Shown here: piece by piece, positions 44,692-53,400 of the stretch
Position numbering within the stretch: position 1 is the first letter of the stretch
Layout: each line of letters begins with the position of its first letter
Source: an uncultured Bacteroidota bacterium
Lineage (GTDB): Bacteria; Bacteroidota; Bacteroidia; Bacteroidales; F082
DNA length: 64,000 bases
Reading direction: 5' to 3'
Assembly (NCBI GenBank): GCA_900542475.1
Contig: UQNO01000002.1
Span: 94,376-158,375, forward strand
The notes under the pieces: generated by a model
Told to the model about the DNA's origin: nothing
Database searches by the model: none
What the model saw: only the letters and a program-made list of their open reading frames with translations
Position numbers and translations under genes: made by a program

Positions 44692-45859
44692 TGTATATTT
44701 GTATGAGTCGGCTCTTTATTTCGGCAAAAGAGAGTGTCATATCAATATCTTGTGATAAACCTATTTTTATGACATATATAAACGATTCTTTACGATAAAA
44801 TTTGTCGCCATACTGTCGTAAAGACTTGTCAATTGTGTCGGCTTTTGCAAGCAAACAAGTAAGTTGATAATCTTTGTTTATCTGCTGTGTCCTATTGTTC
44901 GGATGTGCTTTGGTGTAATGCTGGGTTGCCGTCAGCTTTATCAGATTCTCAATGTAATGCGCAATTTGTGGAAATTCGGATTTCGGAAATATGTGGTGAA
45001 TTTGCGTTGCTTCTCCATTACCCCATTGGTCATAGACTTCGCTTTCGGTCTGTATCTTACGAAGCATATTCATCGCTTTCTGAACATAATAAGCGTTGTA
45101 TGCTTCTTGTTGAACCACATCAATTTCCTCAATAGCCTCCTGCCTTGTCATTGTCTTTTCCTTGTTCATATCACGCCAATTCTTGCGGTTGTACATTAAG
45201 TCTGAAAAGGTGAAAACAAATTTGGAAATATGACCTTTCTCTGAACCGTATATCTGATTCTCTACAGCAAATACGTTTAGAATCTTTGGAAATATTCGAT
45301 GAACTTCAACAGCTCCATTGATAGACGTATTACCAATGATAAATCGAGCATATCTTTTTTTAAGTTCATTGAAAGTGGCTTTATTGGGGTCATTTTTATA
45401 TTCAAGGAAATATCTCCATAAGCCACTGTCGGAAAGCACTTTTTCAAAATAGCAATACAAGAAATTATAAGTGTTACGTTCTTTTTGGGCAATGTAATCT
45501 AAAATGTCCATACTCTTAACCTTATAAATATTCTGATTGCCTTGTTTTGTTACGTCCAAAATTTGTGCATAACCTAACAATCTCAACGGTTGTTGAATAA
45601 ACTTGTCATACTCGTGTCTTGCTCTTTCATCGTTTGCCCACGGCTTGTTAAAAATCACACGTGTGTTTTTTATAAAGTATTGAGAGTTCCAAATATCACC
45701 AAAAACAAAAGATTGATTTGGCTGAATAGTATTTATAATGCAGTCTGCTATAAAGCAAACAACATCAGGCGTACATTTTTGATCCATAAAACGTGCATCT
45801 TTTGATTTGCGAACATCCAAATCGAATTGGCTCAAATAGTCGTTAATTACTTTTCTCAT
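44681..45859 (-). CDS. HNH restriction endonuclease (predicted Type II)
   Basis: A 392-residue protein with a clear C-terminal HNH/beta-beta-alpha-metal site: QIHHIFPKSEF at 287-297 (H288, H289), N305 in YIENLIKLTATQHY, and H314/H319 in QHYTKAHP. The N-terminal two thirds are unrecognised and probably recognise DNA. It begins 11 bases after the methyltransferase stop and is followed by an overlapping small gene. With a fused two-activity methylase next to it, a Type IIS enzyme with an asymmetric site is the best guess, as in Eco31I-type systems, whose nucleases also use HNH sites. Confidence 0.78.
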   Translation of the reverse strand: MRKVINDYLSQFDLDVRKSKDARFMDQKCTPDVVCFIADCIINTIQPNQSFVFGDIWNSQYFIKNTRVIFNKPWANDERARHEYDKFIQQPLRLLGYAQILDVTKQGNQNIYKVKSMDILDYIAQKERNTYNFLYCYFEKVLSDSGLWRYFLEYKNDPNKATFNELKKRYARFIIGNTSINGAVEVHRIFPKILNVFAVENQIYGSEKGHISKFVFTFSDLMYNRKNWRDMNKEKTMTRQEAIEEIDVVQQEAYNAYYVQKAMNMLRKIQTESEVYDQWGNGEATQIHHIFPKSEFPQIAHYIENLIKLTATQHYTKAHPNNRTQQINKDYQLTCLLAKADTIDKSLRQYGDKFYRKESFIYVIKIGLSQDIDMTLSFAEIKSRLIQIYNAA

Positions 45860-45870
45860 ATTGTACCTCG

Positions 45871-48426
45871 TTATTTTAGTTTTCCAAAGAAGAATACAGA
45901 ATTATTATCAATGTTCAAAGAACGAGTTCCAAAATTGCGGGCAATCGCATAGAATTTGGTAAAATCATTGGTTGCGTAAAACGCCAAATCTTGTTTGGTG
46001 ATTTGAGTTTCTTCGTTAATCAGTGTCAGAATCGCAACAGAGCCATCAGCAATACAGTTTGGAGGCAACATACATGCTCTTGGATTGTAGGTTAGATTAG
46101 GAACTATCACACAATGCTTCTGATTTATGAATTTGGCAACATCCAAATTGCTAATATCATCCATATAACAATCATAATTAGGAATATTGACTATTTCATT
46201 GTCACCAATATTGCGAGATTTCAAGACCCGCACTTTTCCATTGCTCTTGGTAATAGCTTTCGTTATGCTTCTGTCTCTATATGCTTTGAACAAATTGAAT
46301 TGCATACGGTTAGCAACAAAATCGAAGTCGTCATTTCTATAGATTAACCAATATGGAAAAGATTTATCTGTGATATATCCTTGTTTCTGAACACGGATTT
46401 CATTTGTTATATATGATTCTATTTGAGTATTTTGGGGCGATTGTATTGTGTTGAGGATAAAACAAATTGTTTCAATTTTAACACCTTTGAACCCTTTCTC
46501 TCCAAAATCAATTATATGTGTTATGCGGAAATTCGCCATCAAACTACGAGTATTGTTAAACTCTGGGGCATTGATTAGGCTTTTAGGTACAATCAACGAG
46601 ACAACATTTCCTAACTTAATTGATTTCTCAATGAAAAAAGCGAAAATGTTATTTGTGGCTTTATTAGTTGCACATTCTTTGTATTTGGCTAATAACGCTT
46701 TTTCTTTTGTGATTTTTTTGAATGGCGGATTACCTACAACAAGGTCGTAATGCTTATCAAAACTATGCAATAAAAAATCATCATTGATATAATTGATGCG
46801 GACATTATCGGGGATAGAAAGAGTCGAAATAAGAGCTTGCAGAATTTCAATGCTTTGGCTATCAATATCAACAACATCAATTGTTACACTCGGAACACTT
46901 TTATACTTGTTGATTAAAACAGGCAAAAAATTACCAACTCCTATAGATGGTTCTAATATATCAATAGATGTAAAATCTTTGGAGTCAGGTAAATTCTTTA
47001 TAATTGAATAGCAAATGTCTTGCCGTGTATAAAATGCTGCATTATCTTCTCTTTCAGTATTTGCTAACTCTGCAATTTTAGAAAGAGTGGCGAAGCCCAT
47101 ACTCTTTCTTGAATTTATGAAATTCAACAGATTCTGTTGTTCTGTTAATCCATGTCGTTCAATTAAGGTGGCAATTTCTTGGTCTGTATAATCCTTTTTG
47201 TATAAATAACCACGAATTTTTTTTGCTATCTGACTGAAAATAATGGTTGGCACCGCTTCACCTAAATTTTGGCGGATATTCATTTCTTCTTTTTTCAGAA
47301 ATGCTTGCTTTTCTTTTATGGGAAGTGCGTTTAATTCTTCCAATGGAATTTCCGACCATTGAAAAGATTGTGGTACAGACATCATAAGCATAACTTCTCT
47401 GATGCTGAAAACACGATTATCGCATGGATGTATGGTGTTTTGACTTGCCATAGTGTCATTACGTGTGTGGATGCAAGGTGCTACTTTATCCCAATACTGT
47501 CGAGTGTATTTGTCTCCGTTTTTTCGAGCATTGTAAACTATTACCCCATCTTTTATGCTGTGGGGTATTTTTGATGCTTCTGTGTTGTCAAAAGCGGATT
47601 GCCCCTCTTTTATGTCGGCAATCCAGCATTTCATGTGTGGTGCATAACTGCGGAAGTTGTGATATATATCGTCCTTCGATATTTCGCCCATTTTTTTGAG
47701 AGAGGGCAAATGCCCGATGACCTGTCGCAAAGTTTGTTCAGGCTGCAAATCTGGGAATAAATCCAATGGGGTTATTTCTTTCAAATCTTTACGTACACCA
47801 ATGACAAGGGTACGTGTTCGGCTTGACGGGCAACCATAATCTTTGAAATTCAACACTTGATAGCAAATGTTGTATTGTCCAGAAAGATTGTTGTCTATTG
47901 CTTGGCGAATAGTCTTATCTTTTTCGTCTAAATCGGTGCAAACAGAATTTAGGAATGCACGAACATTCTCAAAAATAAAAAATTTGGGCTTTATTTTTTT
48001 TGTCATGATTATTGATTCAACCACAAGAGAATTACGTTTTAATTCATTTTTTTTCTTGTGATTTGCAACGGACATTCCTTGACAAGGTGGCGTAGCAATA
48101 AGGACATCTAAATCTTTTACATTGTAACCACGTTTCCACATTGCAAGTTCGTCGAGTACTCTTTCTTTTGTTTCGTCGGCAGTCATATCGCCACAAATGT
48201 AACCGCTATCATAGCAACACTTATTGTTGTATTTCTGAATTTTTAATCGACGTTCCAAAAGTTCGACAGTAGCAATGCAATAAAAATTTTCTTCCATGAA
48301 GCCATGGCAACCGACACCAGCACTACTGAACAAGCTGATGTAAGTTTGTAATCCGTATGGCAATCGACTTTCTGCTACGATTTGGGGAACAGGTTCGGGA
48401 ATGGTATATTTTACGACTTTTGACAT
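45871..48426 (-). CDS. Fused C5-cytosine / N6-adenine DNA methyltransferase
   Basis: About 851 residues from ATG 48426 (MSKVVKYTIPEPVPQIV), overlapping the controller gene by 16 bases. The N-terminal half is a C5-cytosine methylase: SLFSSAGVGCHGF (motif I), TPPCQGMS (IV), FENVRAF (VI), SRTRTLVIGV (VIII) and GEAVPTIIFSQIA (X). The C-terminal half is an N6-adenine methylase: AAFYTRQDICYSI, ILEPSIGVGNFLPVLI (I) and LVVGNPPFKKITKE (IV), then a target-recognition-like tail. Both catalytic cores look intact. One polypeptide could modify the two strands of an asymmetric site with different marks. Confidence 0.88.
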   Translation of the reverse strand: MSKVVKYTIPEPVPQIVAESRLPYGLQTYISLFSSAGVGCHGFMEENFYCIATVELLERRLKIQKYNNKCCYDSGYICGDMTADETKERVLDELAMWKRGYNVKDLDVLIATPPCQGMSVANHKKKNELKRNSLVVESIIMTKKIKPKFFIFENVRAFLNSVCTDLDEKDKTIRQAIDNNLSGQYNICYQVLNFKDYGCPSSRTRTLVIGVRKDLKEITPLDLFPDLQPEQTLRQVIGHLPSLKKMGEISKDDIYHNFRSYAPHMKCWIADIKEGQSAFDNTEASKIPHSIKDGVIVYNARKNGDKYTRQYWDKVAPCIHTRNDTMASQNTIHPCDNRVFSIREVMLMMSVPQSFQWSEIPLEELNALPIKEKQAFLKKEEMNIRQNLGEAVPTIIFSQIAKKIRGYLYKKDYTDQEIATLIERHGLTEQQNLLNFINSRKSMGFATLSKIAELANTEREDNAAFYTRQDICYSIIKNLPDSKDFTSIDILEPSIGVGNFLPVLINKYKSVPSVTIDVVDIDSQSIEILQALISTLSIPDNVRINYINDDFLLHSFDKHYDLVVGNPPFKKITKEKALLAKYKECATNKATNNIFAFFIEKSIKLGNVVSLIVPKSLINAPEFNNTRSLMANFRITHIIDFGEKGFKGVKIETICFILNTIQSPQNTQIESYITNEIRVQKQGYITDKSFPYWLIYRNDDFDFVANRMQFNLFKAYRDRSITKAITKSNGKVRVLKSRNIGDNEIVNIPNYDCYMDDISNLDVAKFINQKHCVIVPNLTYNPRACMLPPNCIADGSVAILTLINEETQITKQDLAFYATNDFTKFYAIARNFGTRSLNIDNNSVFFFGKLK

Positions 48427-48716
48427 TGTTTTTGTGCTTGATACTGGTAAATAACTATTTCCATCGCTTTCTTCGCTATTGGCACAGCTGTTGAAACGGC
48501 ATTGCAAAATTGATCGGCTTGCCAGAGTGTAAGAAGTTCGTCATGGTTGGCATTTAGGCATTTTATTACTTTTTCGAGTTGGGCAATGCTCATACGCATA
48601 ACACCATTTTCGTATTTACAATAGGTTGCAGTGTCGATATCAAGTTCTGCCGCAATCTTCCGCTGTGGCATATTTGACTGTAATCTAATCTCTTTTAATC
48701 TGTTCGGTAATAACAT
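48411..48716 (-). CDS. XRE-family controller protein of the R-M operon
   Basis: About 101 residues from ATG 48716 (MLLPNRLKEIRLQSNMPQRK). The helix-turn-helix is QRKIAAELDIDTATYCKYEN, typical of Cro/C1-type regulators, followed by SIAQLEKVIKCLN. Its stop overlaps the methyltransferase start by 16 bases. Controller proteins delay endonuclease expression after entry into a new host; that role fits this order (C, M, R). A longer upstream frame adds 15 residues without homology. Confidence 0.82.
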   Translation of the reverse strand: MLLPNRLKEIRLQSNMPQRKIAAELDIDTATYCKYENGVMRMSIAQLEKVIKCLNANHDELLTLWQADQFCNAVSTAVPIAKKAMEIVIYQYQAQKQCQKS

Positions 48717-48837
48717 TTTTTTGCCATTATTGCTTCTTGAAGAATTTGCGCAAAAATACAAATTCTTTTTGACATGGGGAATGTTTTTATCGTTAAGTTT
48801 TCAACATTATGAGAGGATCATTAGTGTCCCGTTAAAA

Positions 48838-49115
48838 TCGGGACCGGTTAAATAGGGATTGTCGTTTAACCCAAATCGGTCATTAGTACGGCCGTTTTTG
48901 TGGTTGACTTTGTAACTACTTGATTATAAGCCTTTTACTAATAGAAATTTCTAATGACAGCCATTAGAAAATAGATTTTATAAATGACTCGTTGTCAACG
49001 CATTACAGATTTGACCACAAATAATTCCACTTCTATTGACCGATTTGGATTTAATTCTAAGAATTCAATATCTATAGACGAGGGTATGCCTTCCGAGGTT
49101 GCCCTCGTCTGCTTC
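48838..49115. repeat. Dispersed repeat, copy B (two separated blocks)
   Basis: TAGGGATTGTCGTTTAACCC lies at about 48853 and TAAGAATTCAATATCTATAG with ACGAGGGTATGCCTTCCGAG at about 49058-49100. In copy A at 2832-2910 the same blocks are adjacent. The intervening 190 bases hold no gene; the region between the controller gene (48716) and the transposase remnant (49220) contains nothing else I recognise. The pair may be the end of an integrated element or a recombination site flanking the accessory region. Confidence 0.65.
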
Positions 49116-49172
49116 CCGACTTCGTCACTCAAAAAACATATATTTTATAACTAATTGACAAACAATATTTTG

Positions 49173-49203
49173 TATCTTTGTGTCACCTAATATTGGGTGA
49201 CAC
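49173..49203 (+). promoter_or_regulatory. Promoter box and palindrome before the IS1634-like remnant
   Basis: TATCTTTG (49173-49180) is a Bacteroidetes -7 box. It runs into a palindrome, GTGTCACC-TAATATT-GGGTGACAC (49181-49203), whose GGTGACAC half recurs beyond the remnant at about 49758-49765, in the same orientation as the palindrome's right half. This may be the left terminal repeat of the element. Confidence 0.5.
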
Positions 49204-49219
49204 AAAAGGTATTTTAACT

Positions 49220-49770
49220 ATGTTTGTCCGTAAAAAGAAATATCCATCTGGCAATATCGGAGTTATTGTTGTTGAGAAAATCGGTGGCAAGATGAAGGAA
49301 CTTGCAACGATTGATGTTGCACATAATGAAGACGAGGTCGAAAATCTTGTCAATGAAGCAAAAGAATGGATTTCCAAGGAGGAATCCCGCCGTGTCCTGT
49401 TCAATGTCAGCAACACCTTTCTCGGCGGATGCGACTTGATATTGGACCGCACGTTTGACAGGATTGGTTTAAACCGGATTGACGGCGAAGTGAAAGTCGC
49501 CATCAACTGTTTCACTTTACACGCAAACGCATCGAGACCCATACATGTATCTGTTTCGTGGCTTTGAAAATGTACAAGGAGTTGGAGCGCATGCGGAAAG
49601 TCTCGGAGATTAAGATGAGCGTGGACAAGGTACTTGCATTGGCAAAGACCATTGCAACAATACAAATTAAGCTACCTCTGAACAAGGAGGTTTATGCTCA
49701 AACCATGTTGATGGCAAGGCATCAGAAAATCGCCAAACTCTTTGATGAAGATTTTTTGGTGACACGATGA
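49220..49770 (+). pseudogene. IS1634-like transposase, middle deleted and frameshifted
   Basis: From ATG 49220 the frame reads MFVRKKKYPSGNIGVIVVEK and VENLVNEAKEWISKEESRR, the N-terminus of IS1634-type transposases of Bacteroides. Near 49515 the sequence passes to another frame: RKRIETHTCICFVALKMYKE, then MSVDKVLALAKTIATIQIKL and QTMLMARHQKIAKLFDE, the C-terminus, ending at 49770. Full-length family members exceed 500 residues, so the catalytic middle is gone. The ends survive, giving a MITE-like shape that could be moved only by a complete relative. Confidence 0.78.
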
Positions 49771-49807
49771 CGAAGTCAGGGAAATACCTGAAATAAAACC
49801 AACGACG

Positions 49808-50809
49808 TTATTCGTTATAAACTATTTTCATAAGCACGTTTCCAACCATTTGGAGCGTGCTTTTTTCTATCTTGTCTATCTTGTCGTTTACTGTATGCCA
49901 ATGTGGGAAGAAGCACGACGTCCTGTCTGCGTCTCCCACGAGGTGTATGATGTTGATTGTCGGAATGCCTGCATGGTGAATCATGTGGATATGGTCGTCG
50001 TTGATAGGGTCGCCGAGTTCGTTGGTGAAAGCCTCGTCATATCCCATGTCGCGTGCCATGCGCCACACCTTGTTAAGCACCCATGCCGAAGAGTTTTGTG
50101 AGTAATATTCTTTTGGAAAGCGTGGTTTTGCGGCTCCCACCATGTCAAGCAAGATGCCGTAATATGCGTTATAGCCTTCTACATGTGGTTTTTTCGCCCA
50201 ATATTGTGAGCCGAGGCACCAAGAGAGGTCGTTGTGCGAGTTCTCGTCGGCCCATTTAGGCGAGCCGTAATCCTCCAAGTCGAAGAAGATGAAGTCAACG
50301 CCGAGATTGCTGTCGATGCGGTTCGACTTCATGACTCTTGCCATCTCCATCATGACACCACAGCCCGACGCTCCGTCATTGGCTCCGTCGATAGGCGTTT
50401 TCCAGTTGCTCTCGTCGGGGTCGTTGTCAGCGTAAGGTCTTGAATCCCAATGTGCCGCTATGACAAGCCTCTTCCTCGCCTCGGGGTTGAAGGTGGCTAT
50501 GATGTTCTTGCCATCGAACACTTTCCCGTCATAAATGCGAGTCTTGAACTCTTGTACATACACTGTGTCGGCGTAGTCGCGGAGTGTCTCCACAAACCAC
50601 TCGGCACACCGCTGATGCGCTGCCGTTCCTGGCACACGCGGGCCGAAATCACATTGTCTCTTGACAAAATTATATGCCGAATCACTGTTAAACGCCGGCA
50701 CCGTCACGTTTTTCTTTTCGGATTTCCGCGTTGTTTCCGTTGGTTTATTGCTGTTGTCGCATGATGCAAAAGCGATTGAAATCGCTATGATTAAAAATAT
50801 CCTTTTCAT
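49808..50809 (-). CDS. M28-family zinc peptidase / glutaminyl-cyclase-like lipoprotein
   Basis: A 333-residue protein with a lipoprotein signal (SIAFASCDNSN, lipid cysteine at 17). Zinc-site elements are in order: VIAAHWDSRPYAD, DGANDGASGCGVMMEMA, FFDLEDYGSPKW and a final FPHWHTVNDKID. This pattern fits both M28 aminopeptidases and glutaminyl-peptide cyclotransferases, which share the fold; the Bacteroidetes form with LEDYG is often a glutaminyl cyclase, which would suit T9SS cargo with N-terminal glutamine. It would act at the periplasmic membrane face. It lies six bases downstream of the outer membrane protein gene. Confidence 0.85.
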   Translation of the reverse strand: MKRIFLIIAISIAFASCDNSNKPTETTRKSEKKNVTVPAFNSDSAYNFVKRQCDFGPRVPGTAAHQRCAEWFVETLRDYADTVYVQEFKTRIYDGKVFDGKNIIATFNPEARKRLVIAAHWDSRPYADNDPDESNWKTPIDGANDGASGCGVMMEMARVMKSNRIDSNLGVDFIFFDLEDYGSPKWADENSHNDLSWCLGSQYWAKKPHVEGYNAYYGILLDMVGAAKPRFPKEYYSQNSSAWVLNKVWRMARDMGYDEAFTNELGDPINDDHIHMIHHAGIPTINIIHLVGDADRTSCFFPHWHTVNDKIDKIEKSTLQMVGNVLMKIVYNE

Positions 50810-50814
50810 AATAA

Positions 50815-53283
50815 TTATTTTCCTGTTGTCATTCCTGTACTTCCATCGTCGCCGCCTCCTTCGCGGGCCTTGTTCTCAAGTTCCATCTTGCCGAAACGGA
50901 ATGTCACGCCGGCACTGATGGACCTGCTGTTGTACTTATACGAGCTATAAGAGATGTAGTACGGGTTGTATGTGTTGTTGTCCCATTTGTTCCAATTGAA
51001 GATGTCATTTGCGTTAAGATATACTGACATTTTCTTGTCGAAAAAGTCGGCGCGCAGACCGCAATTGATTGAATATGACGGTCGCCGCTCCGCATAGAGC
51101 GTCTGTGTCGCGGAACGGTAATAGCCGGAGGCGTGTACTTCTAATTTGTTCCAAAGCTTGGCCCAGACATTCAAACGAAGGCTGTACGACCACATGTCGC
51201 TCGATACCTTCTGGCCGTAGAACAGCGTTGAATAATAAGAGTCGTAAACGTTGGCGTAGAAACGCATATTGAAAAAGCCCGAGGGACGATACATGATATT
51301 CGCCTCGAAGCCTAAATTATATGAGTTGTCAACGTTGTATGACTTTGACGCTCTTACCCAACGATGAAACAACACGCTGTCGTAAACATTCTCCGTAACG
51401 CTGTTGATGGCGCCGTCGGAATCCCGGTAATATGCCGATAACCCCACACTTCCGAATTTTTCAAAGTATTTCGTCCAGCCTGCCTCAAGAGAGTTGGTAT
51501 AGACGGATTTCAAATCAATATTGCCCAAAGCAAGGCTTTCCTGCTCGTATTTGATGAAATTGGTGAGATAACGTGCGCTGGGATTCGAGATGCGTCTCGA
51601 ATAATTGAACTTGAAATTATGCATCGACTTCGTTCTGTACGACAAGTGGATTGACGGACGCCAGTTGAGATACTGCTTTGACTGATAGTCGCTCATATAG
51701 CCGTCCATGTTGCAATGCACGTCGGCAAACTCCATTCTGATGCCTGGCTTTATCACGAAGTTGCCGAATTTGTGTTGTACAGTCAGGTAGGTGTCGAACG
51801 TGTTGTCCCAGCTCGTGCGTTTGAGCGTGCGGAGGTTGTCGTTGACAAATGTCGCTGCGTTGATTAAGGTGTCGTATGTGATGTCGTAGTTGTCGGGGTC
51901 ATGTGAATATGACACGCCTATGCTTATCTCTCCGTTTTTGATATAAGGAAGGTTGTAGTCGATGTCGGCATTGTAGCTGAAGTCGCCGAAACGGTCTTTG
52001 TTGCGGTATCCGGAGAGTCGCTGCACGCTGCCGTCAGGGTTGAAATAGACTCTTTCGTTGAGGCTGTTGTTTTGGCCGCCCCAGTAGCCGCCGTACATGC
52101 TGAAAGTGATGTTGTGCCCGTCGTTGTTGAACAAATGCTGGTATTCGGCGCCTCCGTTGAAACCCATGAAGTTGCTGGTGACATCGGTGTTGGTGTAGTA
52201 ATGGTTGTGTTCTATTCCGTTGGAGAGATACTCGTCGCGGTAGTAGTCCTGCCAGCTGTCGTTGTCACTCCAGCTGGGCCAGCCGCCCATCCACACCGAG
52301 ACGTTGTTCATGGTGTCGATATTATACTGGAAATTCAAGAAGAAGCCGCCGCCATAGCTGTTTTTTTTGCTCTTGCCGTCATAGCGGGTAGTGGTGGTGG
52401 TGTCAAGCAAGCCCGGAACCAAGTCGCTGTCTTTGAACGAGTAGCTGTAACCGCTGGAGGTGCTTGTATTATGTCTGTAGTTTCCGTTGAGATAAAGGTT
52501 GAACGATACCTTCTCGTTGGCGTAAACGTACGACACCCATGGTGAGATGTCGGGTCTTGACGAGCCTCGTGCCCCGAAACTCACGAACTGGTTTTTCTGC
52601 ACCTTGGCGTTTGTCACGATGTTGATGACGCCTCCGTCGCTTTTGGAGGCGTAGCGCGCACTCGGGTTGGTGATGACCTCGATGGTCTTGATGGCGTTGG
52701 CGGGAAGCTGTTGGATATAGGTCTTGAGGTTCTCCTCGTTGAGGTGCGAGGGCTTTCCGTTTATCCATATTTCCACTGACGAGACACCTCGAAGCGTGAT
52801 GTTGCCTTCCACATCGACCTCCACGCCCGGAGCGTTCTGAAGAGCGTCGGAAGCCGTCCCCGTCTGAATAGACGGGTCCTCGCTCACGTTGTAAAGCGTC
52901 TTCTCGCCTTCATTCGCAAAAAGCGGTTTCTTCTCGATGATGACGACCTCGTCCAACCTCACCGCACCCTCGTGCATCTTGACGACGCCTAAATCCAAAT
53001 CCTTCGAAATATCTAAAATGTTCTTGTAATTTTCATATCCTATAGCCGTAATCTGTAGTATGTACCGACCGTTTTTGATATGCTCGATTTTGAAGAAGCC
53101 ATTGTCGTTGGACGCCGTGCCACTGACATAGATGGAGTCGGAGGCACGGATAAGACCAATGTTCACAAACGCCAATCTGTCGTTGGTGCTGCTGTCAACC
53201 AAGGTGCCGGAGATAGCGTGTTGCGCTACCAACACATTGATATTCAATATGACTGTAGCAATGAATAATAATGCTCGTTTCAT
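50815..53283 (-). CDS. TonB-receptor-like outer membrane beta-barrel protein
   Basis: 822 residues from ATG 53283 (MKRALLFIATVILNINVLVA, a signal peptide). A carboxypeptidase-regulatory-like domain follows (AISGTLVDSSTNDRLAFVNI), then a plug-like region (ALQNAPGVEVDVEGNITLRG, EIWINGKPSH) and a long barrel rich in aromatic alternating strands. It belongs to the Bacteroidetes outer-membrane-receptor family near SusC but is shorter and has no SusD partner here. A good terminator separates it from the DUF4097 gene upstream. The ligand is unknown. Confidence 0.85.
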   Translation of the reverse strand: MKRALLFIATVILNINVLVAQHAISGTLVDSSTNDRLAFVNIGLIRASDSIYVSGTASNDNGFFKIEHIKNGRYILQITAIGYENYKNILDISKDLDLGVVKMHEGAVRLDEVVIIEKKPLFANEGEKTLYNVSEDPSIQTGTASDALQNAPGVEVDVEGNITLRGVSSVEIWINGKPSHLNEENLKTYIQQLPANAIKTIEVITNPSARYASKSDGGVINIVTNAKVQKNQFVSFGARGSSRPDISPWVSYVYANEKVSFNLYLNGNYRHNTSTSSGYSYSFKDSDLVPGLLDTTTTTRYDGKSKKNSYGGGFFLNFQYNIDTMNNVSVWMGGWPSWSDNDSWQDYYRDEYLSNGIEHNHYYTNTDVTSNFMGFNGGAEYQHLFNNDGHNITFSMYGGYWGGQNNSLNERVYFNPDGSVQRLSGYRNKDRFGDFSYNADIDYNLPYIKNGEISIGVSYSHDPDNYDITYDTLINAATFVNDNLRTLKRTSWDNTFDTYLTVQHKFGNFVIKPGIRMEFADVHCNMDGYMSDYQSKQYLNWRPSIHLSYRTKSMHNFKFNYSRRISNPSARYLTNFIKYEQESLALGNIDLKSVYTNSLEAGWTKYFEKFGSVGLSAYYRDSDGAINSVTENVYDSVLFHRWVRASKSYNVDNSYNLGFEANIMYRPSGFFNMRFYANVYDSYYSTLFYGQKVSSDMWSYSLRLNVWAKLWNKLEVHASGYYRSATQTLYAERRPSYSINCGLRADFFDKKMSVYLNANDIFNWNKWDNNTYNPYYISYSSYKYNSRSISAGVTFRFGKMELENKAREGGGDDGSTGMTTGK

Positions 53284-53340
53284 TAGTGATACGTTTTCTT
53301 TTTTTTCGTCATTCTCGATGAAATGACGGCGCAAAGTTAC

Positions 53341-53376
53341 AAAAAAATTATGCCGAACAATCTGGTTTCGGCATAA
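53341..53376 (-). terminator. Rho-independent terminator after the DUF4097 gene
   Basis: Read on the minus strand, TTATGCCGAA (53376-53367) pairs perfectly with TTCGGCATAA (53357-53348) and is followed by seven T (53347-53341). It ends the sigma/anti-sigma/DUF4097 operon and insulates the receptor gene. Confidence 0.85.
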
Positions 53377-53400
53377 AAAATTCAAGATATGAAAAAAAGA

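Noticed and set aside
50904..52768. Several long plus- and minus-strand frames inside the outer membrane protein gene
   Set aside because: They are shadows in a GC-richer gene; the 822-residue frame has a signal peptide and domain order.
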